DNA of 6,481 nt from Planctomycetota bacterium (lineage in GTDB: Bacteria; Planctomycetota; Planctomycetia; Pirellulales; Pirellulaceae). Shown here one piece after another: positions 1 through 5,237 of this stretch (position 1 is its first letter; every line of letters begins with the position of its first letter). Under the pieces are notes generated by a model. That model did not search any database. It was not told where the DNA came from and saw only the letters and a program-made list of their open reading frames with translations. Location of the stretch: contig JAJSAJ010000053.1 of the NCBI GenBank assembly GCA_024274855.1, forward strand, positions 1 to 6,481, in the 5' to 3' direction. A program made the translations under genes and the position numbers.

Positions 1-57
1 CTTCCGTTTCCTGTTGGATGTTCGGTTTTACTCCTACCGGGATTTTGGTGTGTCGGT

Positions 58-102
58 GCTCGCCGGTTAGAACGTCGAGAAAGGAACCGATTCTCGGCGA
101 GC
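58..102 (+). promoter_or_regulatory. Two mutually exclusive hairpins upstream of the SHD1 gene
   Basis: Two alternative stems share the same 3' sequence. A long-range perfect 8-bp stem pairs 58-65 (GCTCGCCG) with 95-102 (CGGCGAGC). A local stem pairs 73-81 with 91-99, nine pairs including one G-T, around a 9-nt loop. Because 95-99 takes part in both, only one can form at a time. No T tract follows, so this is not a simple terminator. It could be a leader structure of the downstream gene or the end of an upstream transcript. Its function is not shown. The rest of 1-155 contains nothing else I can support. Confidence 0.3.
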
Positions 103-140
103 TTGACATACTCTGCTTCTGAGGTGAACTCAGGTATGCT

Positions 141-150
141 AGAAAGGGGG
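141..150 (+). promoter_or_regulatory. Ribosome binding site of the SHD1 gene
   Basis: The purine run AGAAAGGGGG ends five bases before the ATG at 156. It fixes that ATG as the start, and the signal peptide that begins there agrees. Confidence 0.6.
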
Positions 151-155
151 TTTTC

Positions 156-1943
156 ATGCAACGCTACTTTTTCGCGATTGGGGTCCTTGTCGTCTTCGGG
201 ACAGTTTGCGATGGCACGGCTCGCGAATGGAAGGATCAAACGGGTAAGTACTCTGTCGAGGCACAGTTTGTGGAGTTGAAAGACGGCGAAGTACACATCC
301 GGAAGGATGATGGGAAAGTGATCGTCGTGCCATTGGAAAAACTCTGTCTTGCCGACCAGCGGTATGTTGAACAGCAGAAGGCGGAGCGGCAACGGGCCTC
401 GCGTTCACGACCTCACAAGGAAGAAGAGTTGGACAACACGGGTGGGGGGCGGCTCCTTCCATCGTTTCCAAGAGCCCTGCAGAGACCGCCGGCGTGGATG
501 TTGCCGAAAGCTCCGTTTGACGTCCCTCAGTTTCTTGCGGTTCCCCCGCTCGAACAAAATGCTGCACCACTTTACCTCGATGCGCTATTCGAGTTCGACG
601 AGTTATTGTCTGTTTGCTATGGCAAGCACGCGAGTTCACAAGACGAAGAGATAAAACGGCGAGCGCAGCTCGCCCGCTCGCGGCAGGACGCGGGTTTCAA
701 GTTTCTTCAGGCATGGCAAGACAACCCGAAATCCGTGGATTTGAAGGCTGTTGATATTTGGTTGGCGCAGTATGCGTCCGGGTTCGAAAAGTTGGCGGCC
801 GCCCAACAACGTCCGAAGTGCGTGTTTCAGACGGGCATCGGTCCAGCTGCCATGACGCCGCACAGTTTCGGTGCGCTTCAGGTAGCACGAGTCATGGTGT
901 GGCGTACGCGACGTGCATTGGCAAAGGGAGACTTCGAGCAGCCGATCAATGATGTCGAAATGCTGTTGCGACTGAGCCGCGACCTGAGACCAAGGGCCAA
1001 CGACGTTTGTCAAATTGTCAGCCTCAAACTGGTCGGACTTTACTGCCGGCAGATCGTGGCCATGATTCTCACAACTCGCGGAATCACAGCACAGCATTGT
1101 GATCGTTTATTGGCAGCATTGGTGAAACACCAGTCTGATGCGAGAGATTCCTTTGTCGAGACGGTCAAAAACGGTTACGTCAATGATCGCATCCTCCTTC
1201 ATGACCTGCATAACCACACAGGCCTGTTCGACCCGCGGTTCTTGAAAGAAGAAATTGGTTGGCGCGGTCCCGTCGATTCCGCAGCCGACTGCTTTGACTC
1301 TATGCTGAAGCTTCGATCATCGCTTCGATCACCGGAAGGCCGGCTGGCGTGTGAGAAATATGGCTCAACCGGGAAACTAGTCGATCGGCTGTCCCGACTT
1401 GGTCCTCCCATCCATCCGCTCGTTCGTGGTTGGTCGGCCGACGGGAAGCTACTTGCCGACAATGATTATGCGAAGGAAGTGGATGCCCTTTCATTTGTTT
1501 GCAAGTCATTGCTGGGAGTAGCGGGTCAAACCAACCGGAAACGGTATCGTGCGCTCGCCGACGAAGCGATTGTCGCTCTCCTGCGAAAGACCGACCTGGC
1601 AATCTTCATGGACCCTTGGCTATTTGCACCGGTCATCGCTGCATCTCTCCGGTCGGAAGCGGCATTGCGTGGCACGACCTGCTTGATCGCCATACGACGG
1701 TGGCAGATGGAACACCCAACTTCTCCGCCAGATCTTGCCGCATTGGTCCAAACCGTCGGCTTGAAGACGGTCCCCCTGGACCCGTATACCGACCAGCCAT
1801 TGCGTATGATCATCATTCAGGGACAGCCAGTCATCTACTCAGTCGGGTGGGATGGGAAGGACGACCGCGCGTCAATAGAGTGGAGTTTTGATCCGTCAAA
1901 ACCACGAGGCGACATTGTGTTCCGTTTGCACTACGCGCGCTAG
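156..1943 (+). CDS. Exported SHD1-domain protein with pseudopilin-like C-terminal block, function unknown
   Basis: The product has 595 residues. Residues 1-22 look like a Sec signal peptide: Arg3, a hydrophobic core around FFAIGVLVVFG, and likely cleavage near DGTA. Residues about 22-74 match the SHD1 (SLA1 homology 1) domain: REWKD, a beta-rich KYSVEAQFVELKDGEV stretch, VVPLEKL, then LADQRYV. A charged linker follows (about 74-95). Residues about 130-480 appear mainly helical and include an alanine/leucine-rich stretch (VARVMVWRTRRALAKGDFE, then LLRLSRDL) of a type I recall from uncharacterised planctomycete proteins. The C-terminus (about 505-595) has RWQMEHPTSPPDLAAL, VPLDPYTDQPLR and YSVGWDGKDD, the arrangement seen in the C-terminal part of type II secretion pseudopilin-like and related planctomycete proteins. 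No catalytic motif is visible. Export, with a structural or protein-binding role in the periplasm or cell envelope, is an inference. The ATG at 156 is supported by a ribosome binding site and the signal peptide. The downstream gene is 734 bp away, so co-transcription is doubtful. Confidence 0.85.
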   Translation: MQRYFFAIGVLVVFGTVCDGTAREWKDQTGKYSVEAQFVELKDGEVHIRKDDGKVIVVPLEKLCLADQRYVEQQKAERQRASRSRPHKEEELDNTGGGRLLPSFPRALQRPPAWMLPKAPFDVPQFLAVPPLEQNAAPLYLDALFEFDELLSVCYGKHASSQDEEIKRRAQLARSRQDAGFKFLQAWQDNPKSVDLKAVDIWLAQYASGFEKLAAAQQRPKCVFQTGIGPAAMTPHSFGALQVARVMVWRTRRALAKGDFEQPINDVEMLLRLSRDLRPRANDVCQIVSLKLVGLYCRQIVAMILTTRGITAQHCDRLLAALVKHQSDARDSFVETVKNGYVNDRILLHDLHNHTGLFDPRFLKEEIGWRGPVDSAADCFDSMLKLRSSLRSPEGRLACEKYGSTGKLVDRLSRLGPPIHPLVRGWSADGKLLADNDYAKEVDALSFVCKSLLGVAGQTNRKRYRALADEAIVALLRKTDLAIFMDPWLFAPVIAASLRSEAALRGTTCLIAIRRWQMEHPTSPPDLAALVQTVGLKTVPLDPYTDQPLRMIIIQGQPVIYSVGWDGKDDRASIEWSFDPSKPRGDIVFRLHYAR

Positions 1944-2147
1944 GCTTTTAGCGTAGAATACGCGATCGGTGCCCGCATGTGTCTTCGCCAAGACGCTGAT
2001 ACTGAGTTCCTGCAGCCCGCCGCCGACAGTCTTGGGGCGAAGCCCGCGTTTGGACAGCGTTGGGAAACGCAGACCATCGAATCTTTCCTGGGCTGAATCT
2101 GGCTCGTCGGGTCGCGCGATTGTGGCCCGAGCATCCTGTTCCGGCAT

Positions 2148-2175
2148 ACTGGCTGGAAGCCCCAGCCACGCCAGT
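2148..2175. repeat. Nested palindrome, REP-like short interspersed repeat
   Basis: TGGCTGG (2150-2156) pairs perfectly with CCAGCCA (2162-2168) around a 5-nt loop. The overlapping pair ACTGGC (2148-2153) and GCCAGT (2170-2175) offers a second fold. The preceding text (GCATCCTG at 2131-2138, then CTGGCTGGAAGCC at 2149-2161) resembles a short element I recall as scattered in planctomycete genomes. That resemblance is from memory. The palindrome itself is directly visible. Confidence 0.4.
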
Positions 2176-2280
2176 CCGTCGACACAAATTGCTGTTTCCC
2201 ATTTGCTGCGTCGTAATCCATTAGAATGCTACGCATTGACCGCGACCAGCGGCCGCAAATGGTCAAAGCCCTGCAATTAA

Positions 2281-2287
2281 AAGGAGA
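2281..2287 (+). promoter_or_regulatory. Strong Shine-Dalgarno with no standard start codon after it
   Basis: AAGGAGA is close to the anti-Shine-Dalgarno ideal. No ATG, GTG or TTG lies 5-12 bases downstream. At the expected spacing of six bases there is ACG (2294-2296), which opens a frame coding for a signal-peptide-like N-terminus. A perfect 10-bp palindrome, CGACGCGTCG (2292-2301), overlaps that codon. Confidence 0.35.
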
Positions 2288-2293
2288 TTCGCG

Positions 2294-2653
2294 ACGCGTC
2301 GAACAGGCTCGAAACGTAGCACGCTGCTGGTGTGGGTTCTGCTCGCTGGCCTCCTTCCTACGACACTGGCTGCCAAGACGATTCAACTACAGCATCACCA
2401 CCGGCGGTCCTGTCGCCTCACCCAGAGATTTCTTGGTCAATCAGAAAGCGGACGAGTTCTTTCGCCGGCGGTTGTGCTACATTCTCGCTCGCCGGTCCTA
2501 CTCGACGGCATGGTAAACGCATCGTACACTTTCTACGGGCACTCAGTTCGACCCTCGGCCGGCAGGGAGTCCGTCATAAGCGGCACGGCCACACTATTTG
2601 ACAACGTCTTCGCGCCCACGGTGGCAACGAGGCAACTCATTTCACTCGAATGA
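2294..2653 (+). CDS. Possible small secreted protein, non-standard or lost start codon
   Basis: Read from the ACG at 2294, this frame gives about 119 residues ending at TGA 2651-2653, 24 bases before the M28 gene. The first residues after the start are RRTGSKRSTLLVWVLLAGLL, followed by PTTLAA, a textbook Sec signal peptide with a basic n-region, hydrophobic core and small residues at the cleavage site. The AAGGAGA at 2281-2287 sits six bases upstream. The rest (starting KTIQLQHHH and ending with the NVFAPTVATRQLISLE region) matches no family I recognise. Third-position GC in the mature part is about 60 percent by hand count, which is not decisive. It may be a real gene with an ACG start, a gene starting at GTG 2330 (which would lose the basic n-region), or a pseudogene whose ATG mutated to ACG. 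Chance is also possible. Confidence is low because the start is non-canonical. Confidence 0.25.
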   Translation, partial: TRRTGSKRSTLLVWVLLAGLLPTTLAAKTIQLQHHHRRSCRLTQRFLGQSESGRVLSPAVVLHSRSPVLLDGMVNASYTFYGHSVRPSAGRESVISGTATLFDNVFAPTVATRQLISLE

Positions 2654-2657
2654 AATG
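2638..2657 (+). promoter_or_regulatory. Hairpin just before the M28 gene's ribosome binding site
   Basis: CATTTCA (2638-2644) pairs perfectly with TGAAATG (2651-2657) around a 6-nt loop. It ends six bases before the AGGA at 2664-2667 that serves the ATG at 2678. No T run follows, so a role in message stability or translation is more likely than termination. The stop codon of the possible upstream frame lies inside its 3' arm. Confidence 0.35.
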
Positions 2658-2677
2658 GCACCCAGGAACCAGCAGCA

Positions 2678-4219
2678 ATGCGTGTGAATCACCGAAAACT
2701 GAGCCCCCTTCTCAAAGTTGTGTTTGTTCTATTGGGGGTCTTGACCGCCAATGCGATTCAGGCGGCTGAGCATTCGGCAATCGCTACGGCACTGGGCAGT
2801 ATTACGGCCGGGGAACTGAAACACCATGTTGATCTGCTGGCGGCCGATGCCATGGACGGTCGCGAAGCCGGATCACAGGGCGGACATGCGGCCGGTGATT
2901 ATCTGGCGGGTCTGCTGAAATCCTATCATCTTCGCCCCGCAGGCGATCAGGACAGCTACTTCCAAGCGTTTGGGGCCGGCTATCGCAATGTGCTTGGATT
3001 GATCGAGGGCCGTGACCCCGCGTTGAAAAGCGAGTTCATTCTGATTGGTGCCCATTATGACCACATTGGGCACGGCACTTGGCGCAACAGCCTTGGCCAG
3101 GTCGGCCAGATTCACAACGGAGCGGACGACAATGCCAGCGGCACGTCGGGCGTTTTGGAAGTGGCTCAGGCGTTTACGATGCTTACCGAGCCACCTCGCC
3201 GCTCAGTCCTGTTTGCACTCTGGGACGGCGAGGAAAAAGGGATGCTCGGGTCGCGGCACTGGACGCGATATCCGACCAGATCGCTCCAGGATCTGAAGCT
3301 GGCCTTCAACATCGACATGATCGGCCGGCTACGAAAACGAAAACTGCAAGTGTTCGGCACGCGGACGGCGGAAGGTCTTCGCCAGGAGATCTGCCGACAA
3401 AACACGGGACTCGATTTCCAGATGGATTTCGTCTGGACAACGAAGGCTAACGCCGATCATTACTCGTTCTTCGAACGCAACATCCCGTTCATCATGTTGC
3501 ACACGGGCTTGCATTCGGACTACCATCGTCCGAGTGACGATCCGGAAACAATCAACAACGAAGGGATCGAGCGGGTTAGCCGGCTGTTGTTCCGTCTGGC
3601 CTGGGACGCGGCCGAGCAGCCGAGCCTGCCCGTTTTTCGATCGGCGTCACGTTACGAGTCGGATGCGACGCGGAATAGCCGCTTTCGCCCGCTGCCCCCG
3701 AACCCGCCCCGGCTCGGGGTCGAGTGGACCGCCGCCAAGGAAGGGACCGGTTTGACGGTTACGCACATCGTGGGCGACAGTGCGGCCGAACGTGCAGGGC
3801 TTCGAATCGGAGACCGCATCGTTCGGTTTGGCGACAAGGCCGTTACAAAGGGCGACCAGTTTTCGATGCTCGTTCTGGCTGCCAAGTCGCCGGCCGATGT
3901 GGTTATTCAGCGTCCCGGTGACGAAAAGCCGCTCAAGCTCAACATCGAGCTGCCCTATCTGCCAGTGCGTCTGGGTGTTGCATGGGAAGATGACGCGGGG
4001 GAACCCGGTACGGTCGTTCTGACACAAGTTGCAACTGGATCTGCGGCCGAACAGGCCGGGTTGTCGGCAGGAGATCGCATCTATGAGGTGGATGGTCACC
4101 AGTTTGCCGACGATGCCGAGTTTTGTGATCTGGTCGCGCGGGCTGAAACAACTATGCGAGTGCTGGTCGAACGAGGCGGTCAATTGACCGAGCGAACGGT
4201 GAAGATGCTGGTACGGTGA
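2678..4219 (+). CDS. Exported M28 family zinc aminopeptidase with two C-terminal PDZ domains
   Basis: The product has 513 residues. Residues 1-29 form a Sec signal peptide: basic MRVNHRK, hydrophobic LLKVVFVLLGVLTA, likely cleavage after AIQA. Residues about 44-310 form the M28 peptidase domain with the full metal-ligand set: GAHYDHIG (His126, with Asp128 as its partner), GADDNASG (Asp151, bridging), WDGEEKG (Glu185 catalytic base, Glu186 ligand), NIDMIG (Asp213) and DYHRPSDD (His283). It should therefore be a co-catalytic two-zinc aminopeptidase or related amidohydrolase acting outside the cytoplasm; the substrate is unknown. A proline-rich linker (about 335-345) leads to two PDZ domains at about 344-425 and 430-512. 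Both begin with RLGV and a Trp and carry GLRIGDRI and GLSAGDRI, consistent with domain duplication. The ATG at 2678 has AGGA at 2664-2667 and fits the signal peptide. No partner gene is adjacent. The peptidase assignment is firm; the physiological role is not. Confidence 0.93.
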   Translation: MRVNHRKLSPLLKVVFVLLGVLTANAIQAAEHSAIATALGSITAGELKHHVDLLAADAMDGREAGSQGGHAAGDYLAGLLKSYHLRPAGDQDSYFQAFGAGYRNVLGLIEGRDPALKSEFILIGAHYDHIGHGTWRNSLGQVGQIHNGADDNASGTSGVLEVAQAFTMLTEPPRRSVLFALWDGEEKGMLGSRHWTRYPTRSLQDLKLAFNIDMIGRLRKRKLQVFGTRTAEGLRQEICRQNTGLDFQMDFVWTTKANADHYSFFERNIPFIMLHTGLHSDYHRPSDDPETINNEGIERVSRLLFRLAWDAAEQPSLPVFRSASRYESDATRNSRFRPLPPNPPRLGVEWTAAKEGTGLTVTHIVGDSAAERAGLRIGDRIVRFGDKAVTKGDQFSMLVLAAKSPADVVIQRPGDEKPLKLNIELPYLPVRLGVAWEDDAGEPGTVVLTQVATGSAAEQAGLSAGDRIYEVDGHQFADDAEFCDLVARAETTMRVLVERGGQLTERTVKMLVR

Positions 4220-4275
4220 AGGTACAGAGGGTGGATCGGAAAAGGGGCCGATGGTGCCCACGGCGTGATGCGGTC

Positions 4276-4307
4276 TCGGCAACGTGCCGACGTGATCGCA
4301 CGTTTTT
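4276..4307 (+). terminator. Possible rho-independent terminator after the M28 gene
   Basis: TCGGCA/TGCCGA (4276-4281 and 4285-4290) forms a 6-bp stem. Next to it ACGTG (4290-4294) pairs with CACGT (4299-4303) around a 4-nt loop, and five T residues (4303-4307) follow. It lies about 55-85 bases after the stop codon at 4219. The second stem is short, so strength is uncertain. Confidence 0.4.
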
Positions 4308-4358
4308 CCGCTCGACCGTCGCGATGGTTGCCAACCAACCCTGGGGCACCATGTGGTC

Positions 4359-4372
4359 GCCCCCTTGGGGGC
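4359..4372. repeat. Perfect GC palindrome with 2-nt centre
   Basis: GCCCCCTTGGGGGC pairs in six G-C pairs around TT. It is the first of the hairpins in this spacer and its right edge overlaps the left copy of the 15-bp direct repeat. Confidence 0.5.
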
Positions 4373-4384
4373 TGCCCGACATCA
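4370..4384 (+). repeat. 15-bp direct repeat, left copy
   Basis: GGCTGCCCGACATCA is identical to 5023-5037. The flanking bases differ on both sides, so the match is exactly 15 bp. The two copies are 653 bp apart and bracket most of the hairpin cluster. They may be a target-site duplication, part of a larger decayed repeat, or coincidence. Confidence 0.45.
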
Positions 4385-4427
4385 CGGCTGTCGATTTTCA
4401 CACATGCGCGCATCCTGAAAACAAAGA

Positions 4428-4465
4428 GCCTAGCGAGGTAGGACCTCCTCGGACTCCTACCAGGC
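4428..4465. repeat. Two-tier stem-loop
   Basis: GGTAGGA (4437-4443) pairs with TCCTACC (4455-4461) around an 11-nt loop. Outside it GCCT (4428-4431) pairs with AGGC (4462-4465), leaving a small bulge. The structure runs directly into the next palindrome. Confidence 0.4.
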
Positions 4466-4800
4466 CCGGAGGGCCGCAACAGCCCCAGCCGGTGCCGTGA
4501 GGCACCGGTTATCGGTCCAATCAACTACTGAACCGCGAAGGGGTGACACAATAATGGCATGTAGGTTGTGCACACTGCGTTTTGGATGAAGTCTGTATCG
4601 GCCCTCTGGGCCTTGGGCGGGTAAGGTGGCACCGAGTACCGGGGGCTGACGCCCCCCGGCTAAGGTTGTAGGGGCCCTCCGGGCCCAAGATGCGTTTGTT
4701 CCGGCGTACCGGAATTGCGACAGTTTCCAGCGGTCGGAAACGGTGAACGGTTTGCGGCGTCTCAAAACGGTGAACGGTTTGCGGCGGCCCGGAGGGCCGC
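4463..4800. repeat. Cluster of GC-rich palindromes, REP/BIME-like
   Basis: A 13-bp hairpin unit, GGCCCGGAGGGCC, occurs at 4463-4475 and 4786-4798, and as its exact reverse complement at 4673-4685. A fourth, variant copy (GGCCCTCTGGGCC) is at 4600-4612. Between them are CCGGTGCC/GGCACCGG (4489-4496 and 4501-4508, loop GTGA), a CCGGGGG/CCCCCGG stem (4639-4659), and TTCCGG/CCGGAA (4699-4704 and 4709-4714, loop CGTA). The last 13-mer sits inside a perfect 7-bp stem, 4784-4800. Copies in both orientations resemble REP/BIME arrays, which in other bacteria are linked to REP-associated tyrosine transposases; none is present here. Much of the text resembles an interspersed repeat I recall from planctomycete genomes, a memory-based statement. 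Confidence 0.6.
4738..4786. repeat. Two-copy tandem repeat, 22-bp unit, 27-bp period
   Basis: The 22 bases at 4738-4759 recur exactly at 4765-4786, separated by 5 bases. Each unit begins AAACGGTGAACGG and contains a shorter internal repeat of ACGGT. The period is a multiple of three, so it reads as a 9-residue repeat in any frame, but no supported gene covers it. Confidence 0.7.
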
Positions 4801-4885
4801 GTGGTGCGGCGCGACCCGGGGCTGTGGAGTGTACCGCCTGTGGCACAAGGAAAGAGGTCGTCGAGACCATTTGATTTCTCCCGCG

Positions 4886-4934
4886 GATATCCGTCACGGC
4901 GTTGCCTAGGTGAGCAAAGAGGAGGACGGATATC
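4886..4934. repeat. 10-bp perfect inverted repeat with 29-nt spacer
   Basis: GATATCCGTC (4886-4895) and GACGGATATC (4925-4934) are exact reverse complements. The palindrome CCTAGG (4905-4910) lies near the middle of the spacer. It could be a two-half-site protein binding site, the ends of a small element, or a stem-loop. No T tract follows. Confidence 0.45.
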
Positions 4935-4982
4935 ACGCTGAAACCAAACTCAGCTCAAAAACTTGACTCACCTGCGCCAAAA

Positions 4983-5001
4983 GTTGCCCCATATGGGCAA
5001 C
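4983..5001. repeat. Perfect 7-bp hairpin
   Basis: GTTGCCC (4983-4989) pairs with GGGCAAC (4995-5001) around CATAT. No T run follows. It lies between the inverted repeat and the right copy of the direct repeat. Confidence 0.4.
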
Positions 5002-5022
5002 AACAGGTCTCAATGCCTGCCC

Positions 5023-5037
5023 GGCTGCCCGACATCA
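5023..5037 (+). repeat. 15-bp direct repeat, right copy
   Basis: This copy is identical to 4370-4384 in the same orientation. It marks the right edge of the stretch that may have been inserted or amplified between the M28 and nucleotidyltransferase-HD genes. Confidence 0.45.
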
Positions 5038-5087
5038 GAGGCCAGGGCAAACGCAGCGCGCCCCAGTTGGCTGTTCCAGGAAGCCTG

Positions 5088-5116
5088 TTGCCTGGTGGCC
5101 GGTCGATGCGTAGAAT
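5088..5116 (+). promoter_or_regulatory. Possible sigma-70-type promoter for the nucleotidyltransferase-HD gene
   Basis: TTGCCT (5088-5093, four of six matches to the -35 consensus) and TAGAAT (5111-5116, five of six to the -10) are separated by 17 bases. The implied start near 5123 would give a leader of about 115 nt. This is consensus matching only. Confidence 0.3.
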
Positions 5117-5237
5117 TACTCAAGCTAGTCAGTGAGGGTTTATTCCCGCTTGGCTCTAGCCAGACCGGGTGCAACCGCCACAATGATCCACTTCCAAATG
5201 CACCACGCCGGTTACCTGGGCTTACGGCGTCTTCTTG

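Larger units (their letters stand above)
1944..2293. other. Gene-poor spacer after the SHD1 gene
   Basis: No reading frame on either strand shows a recognisable domain, a start with a ribosome binding site, or convincing codon bias. Small stems surround the preceding stop codon: CGCTA/TAGCG at 1938-1942 and 1949-1953, and GCGTA/TACGC at 1951-1955 and 1959-1963. Neither is followed by a T run, so I do not call a terminator. The stretch also holds the nested palindrome listed at 2148-2175. It may contain decayed sequence, but nothing identifies the ancestor. Confidence 0.5.
4308..5237. other. About 0.9 kb spacer without a convincing gene
   Basis: Open frames exist on both strands, but they run through the palindromes, change register with them, and have no domain, ribosome binding site or codon bias. 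The stretch from about 4359 to 4800 is dominated by hairpin repeats. The part from about 4801 to 5087 holds an inverted repeat and a further hairpin (both listed separately) and one copy of the 15-bp direct repeat. The last 120 bases contain a possible promoter for the nucleotidyltransferase-HD gene. Confidence 0.6.

Noticed and set aside
103..140. Promoter from TTGACA (103-108) and TATGCT (135-140)
   Set aside because: The spacing is 26 bases, and a start from TATGCT would fall within the ribosome binding site. At 16-18 bases from TTGACA there is no acceptable -10.
1940..2386. 148-residue minus-strand frame in the first spacer
   Set aside because: It has no recognisable motif, no ribosome binding site I can support, and crosses the palindrome at 2148-2175.
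2598..2626. Promoter from the perfect TTGACA at 2598-2603 before the M28 gene
   Set aside because: No -10-like hexamer lies at 16-18 bases; the sequence there is GTGGCA and neighbours.
3647..4282. 211-residue minus-strand frame opposite the PDZ domains
   Set aside because: It is antisense to a clear coding region with intact PDZ motifs. Its openness follows from the GC-rich codons of the real gene.
4738..4786. CRISPR array
   Set aside because: There are only two repeat copies with a 5-base gap, no spacer-length unique sequence, and no cas gene in the window.
4457..4936. 159-residue minus-strand frame through the hairpin cluster
   Set aside because: It is Pro/Arg/Gly-rich, runs through all the palindromes and the tandem repeat, has no domain or ribosome binding site, and is best explained as an open frame in repeat DNA.
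4359..5037. Complete insertion sequence
   Set aside because: No transposase frame and no matched terminal inverted repeats at the direct-repeat edges; at most a non-autonomous element.
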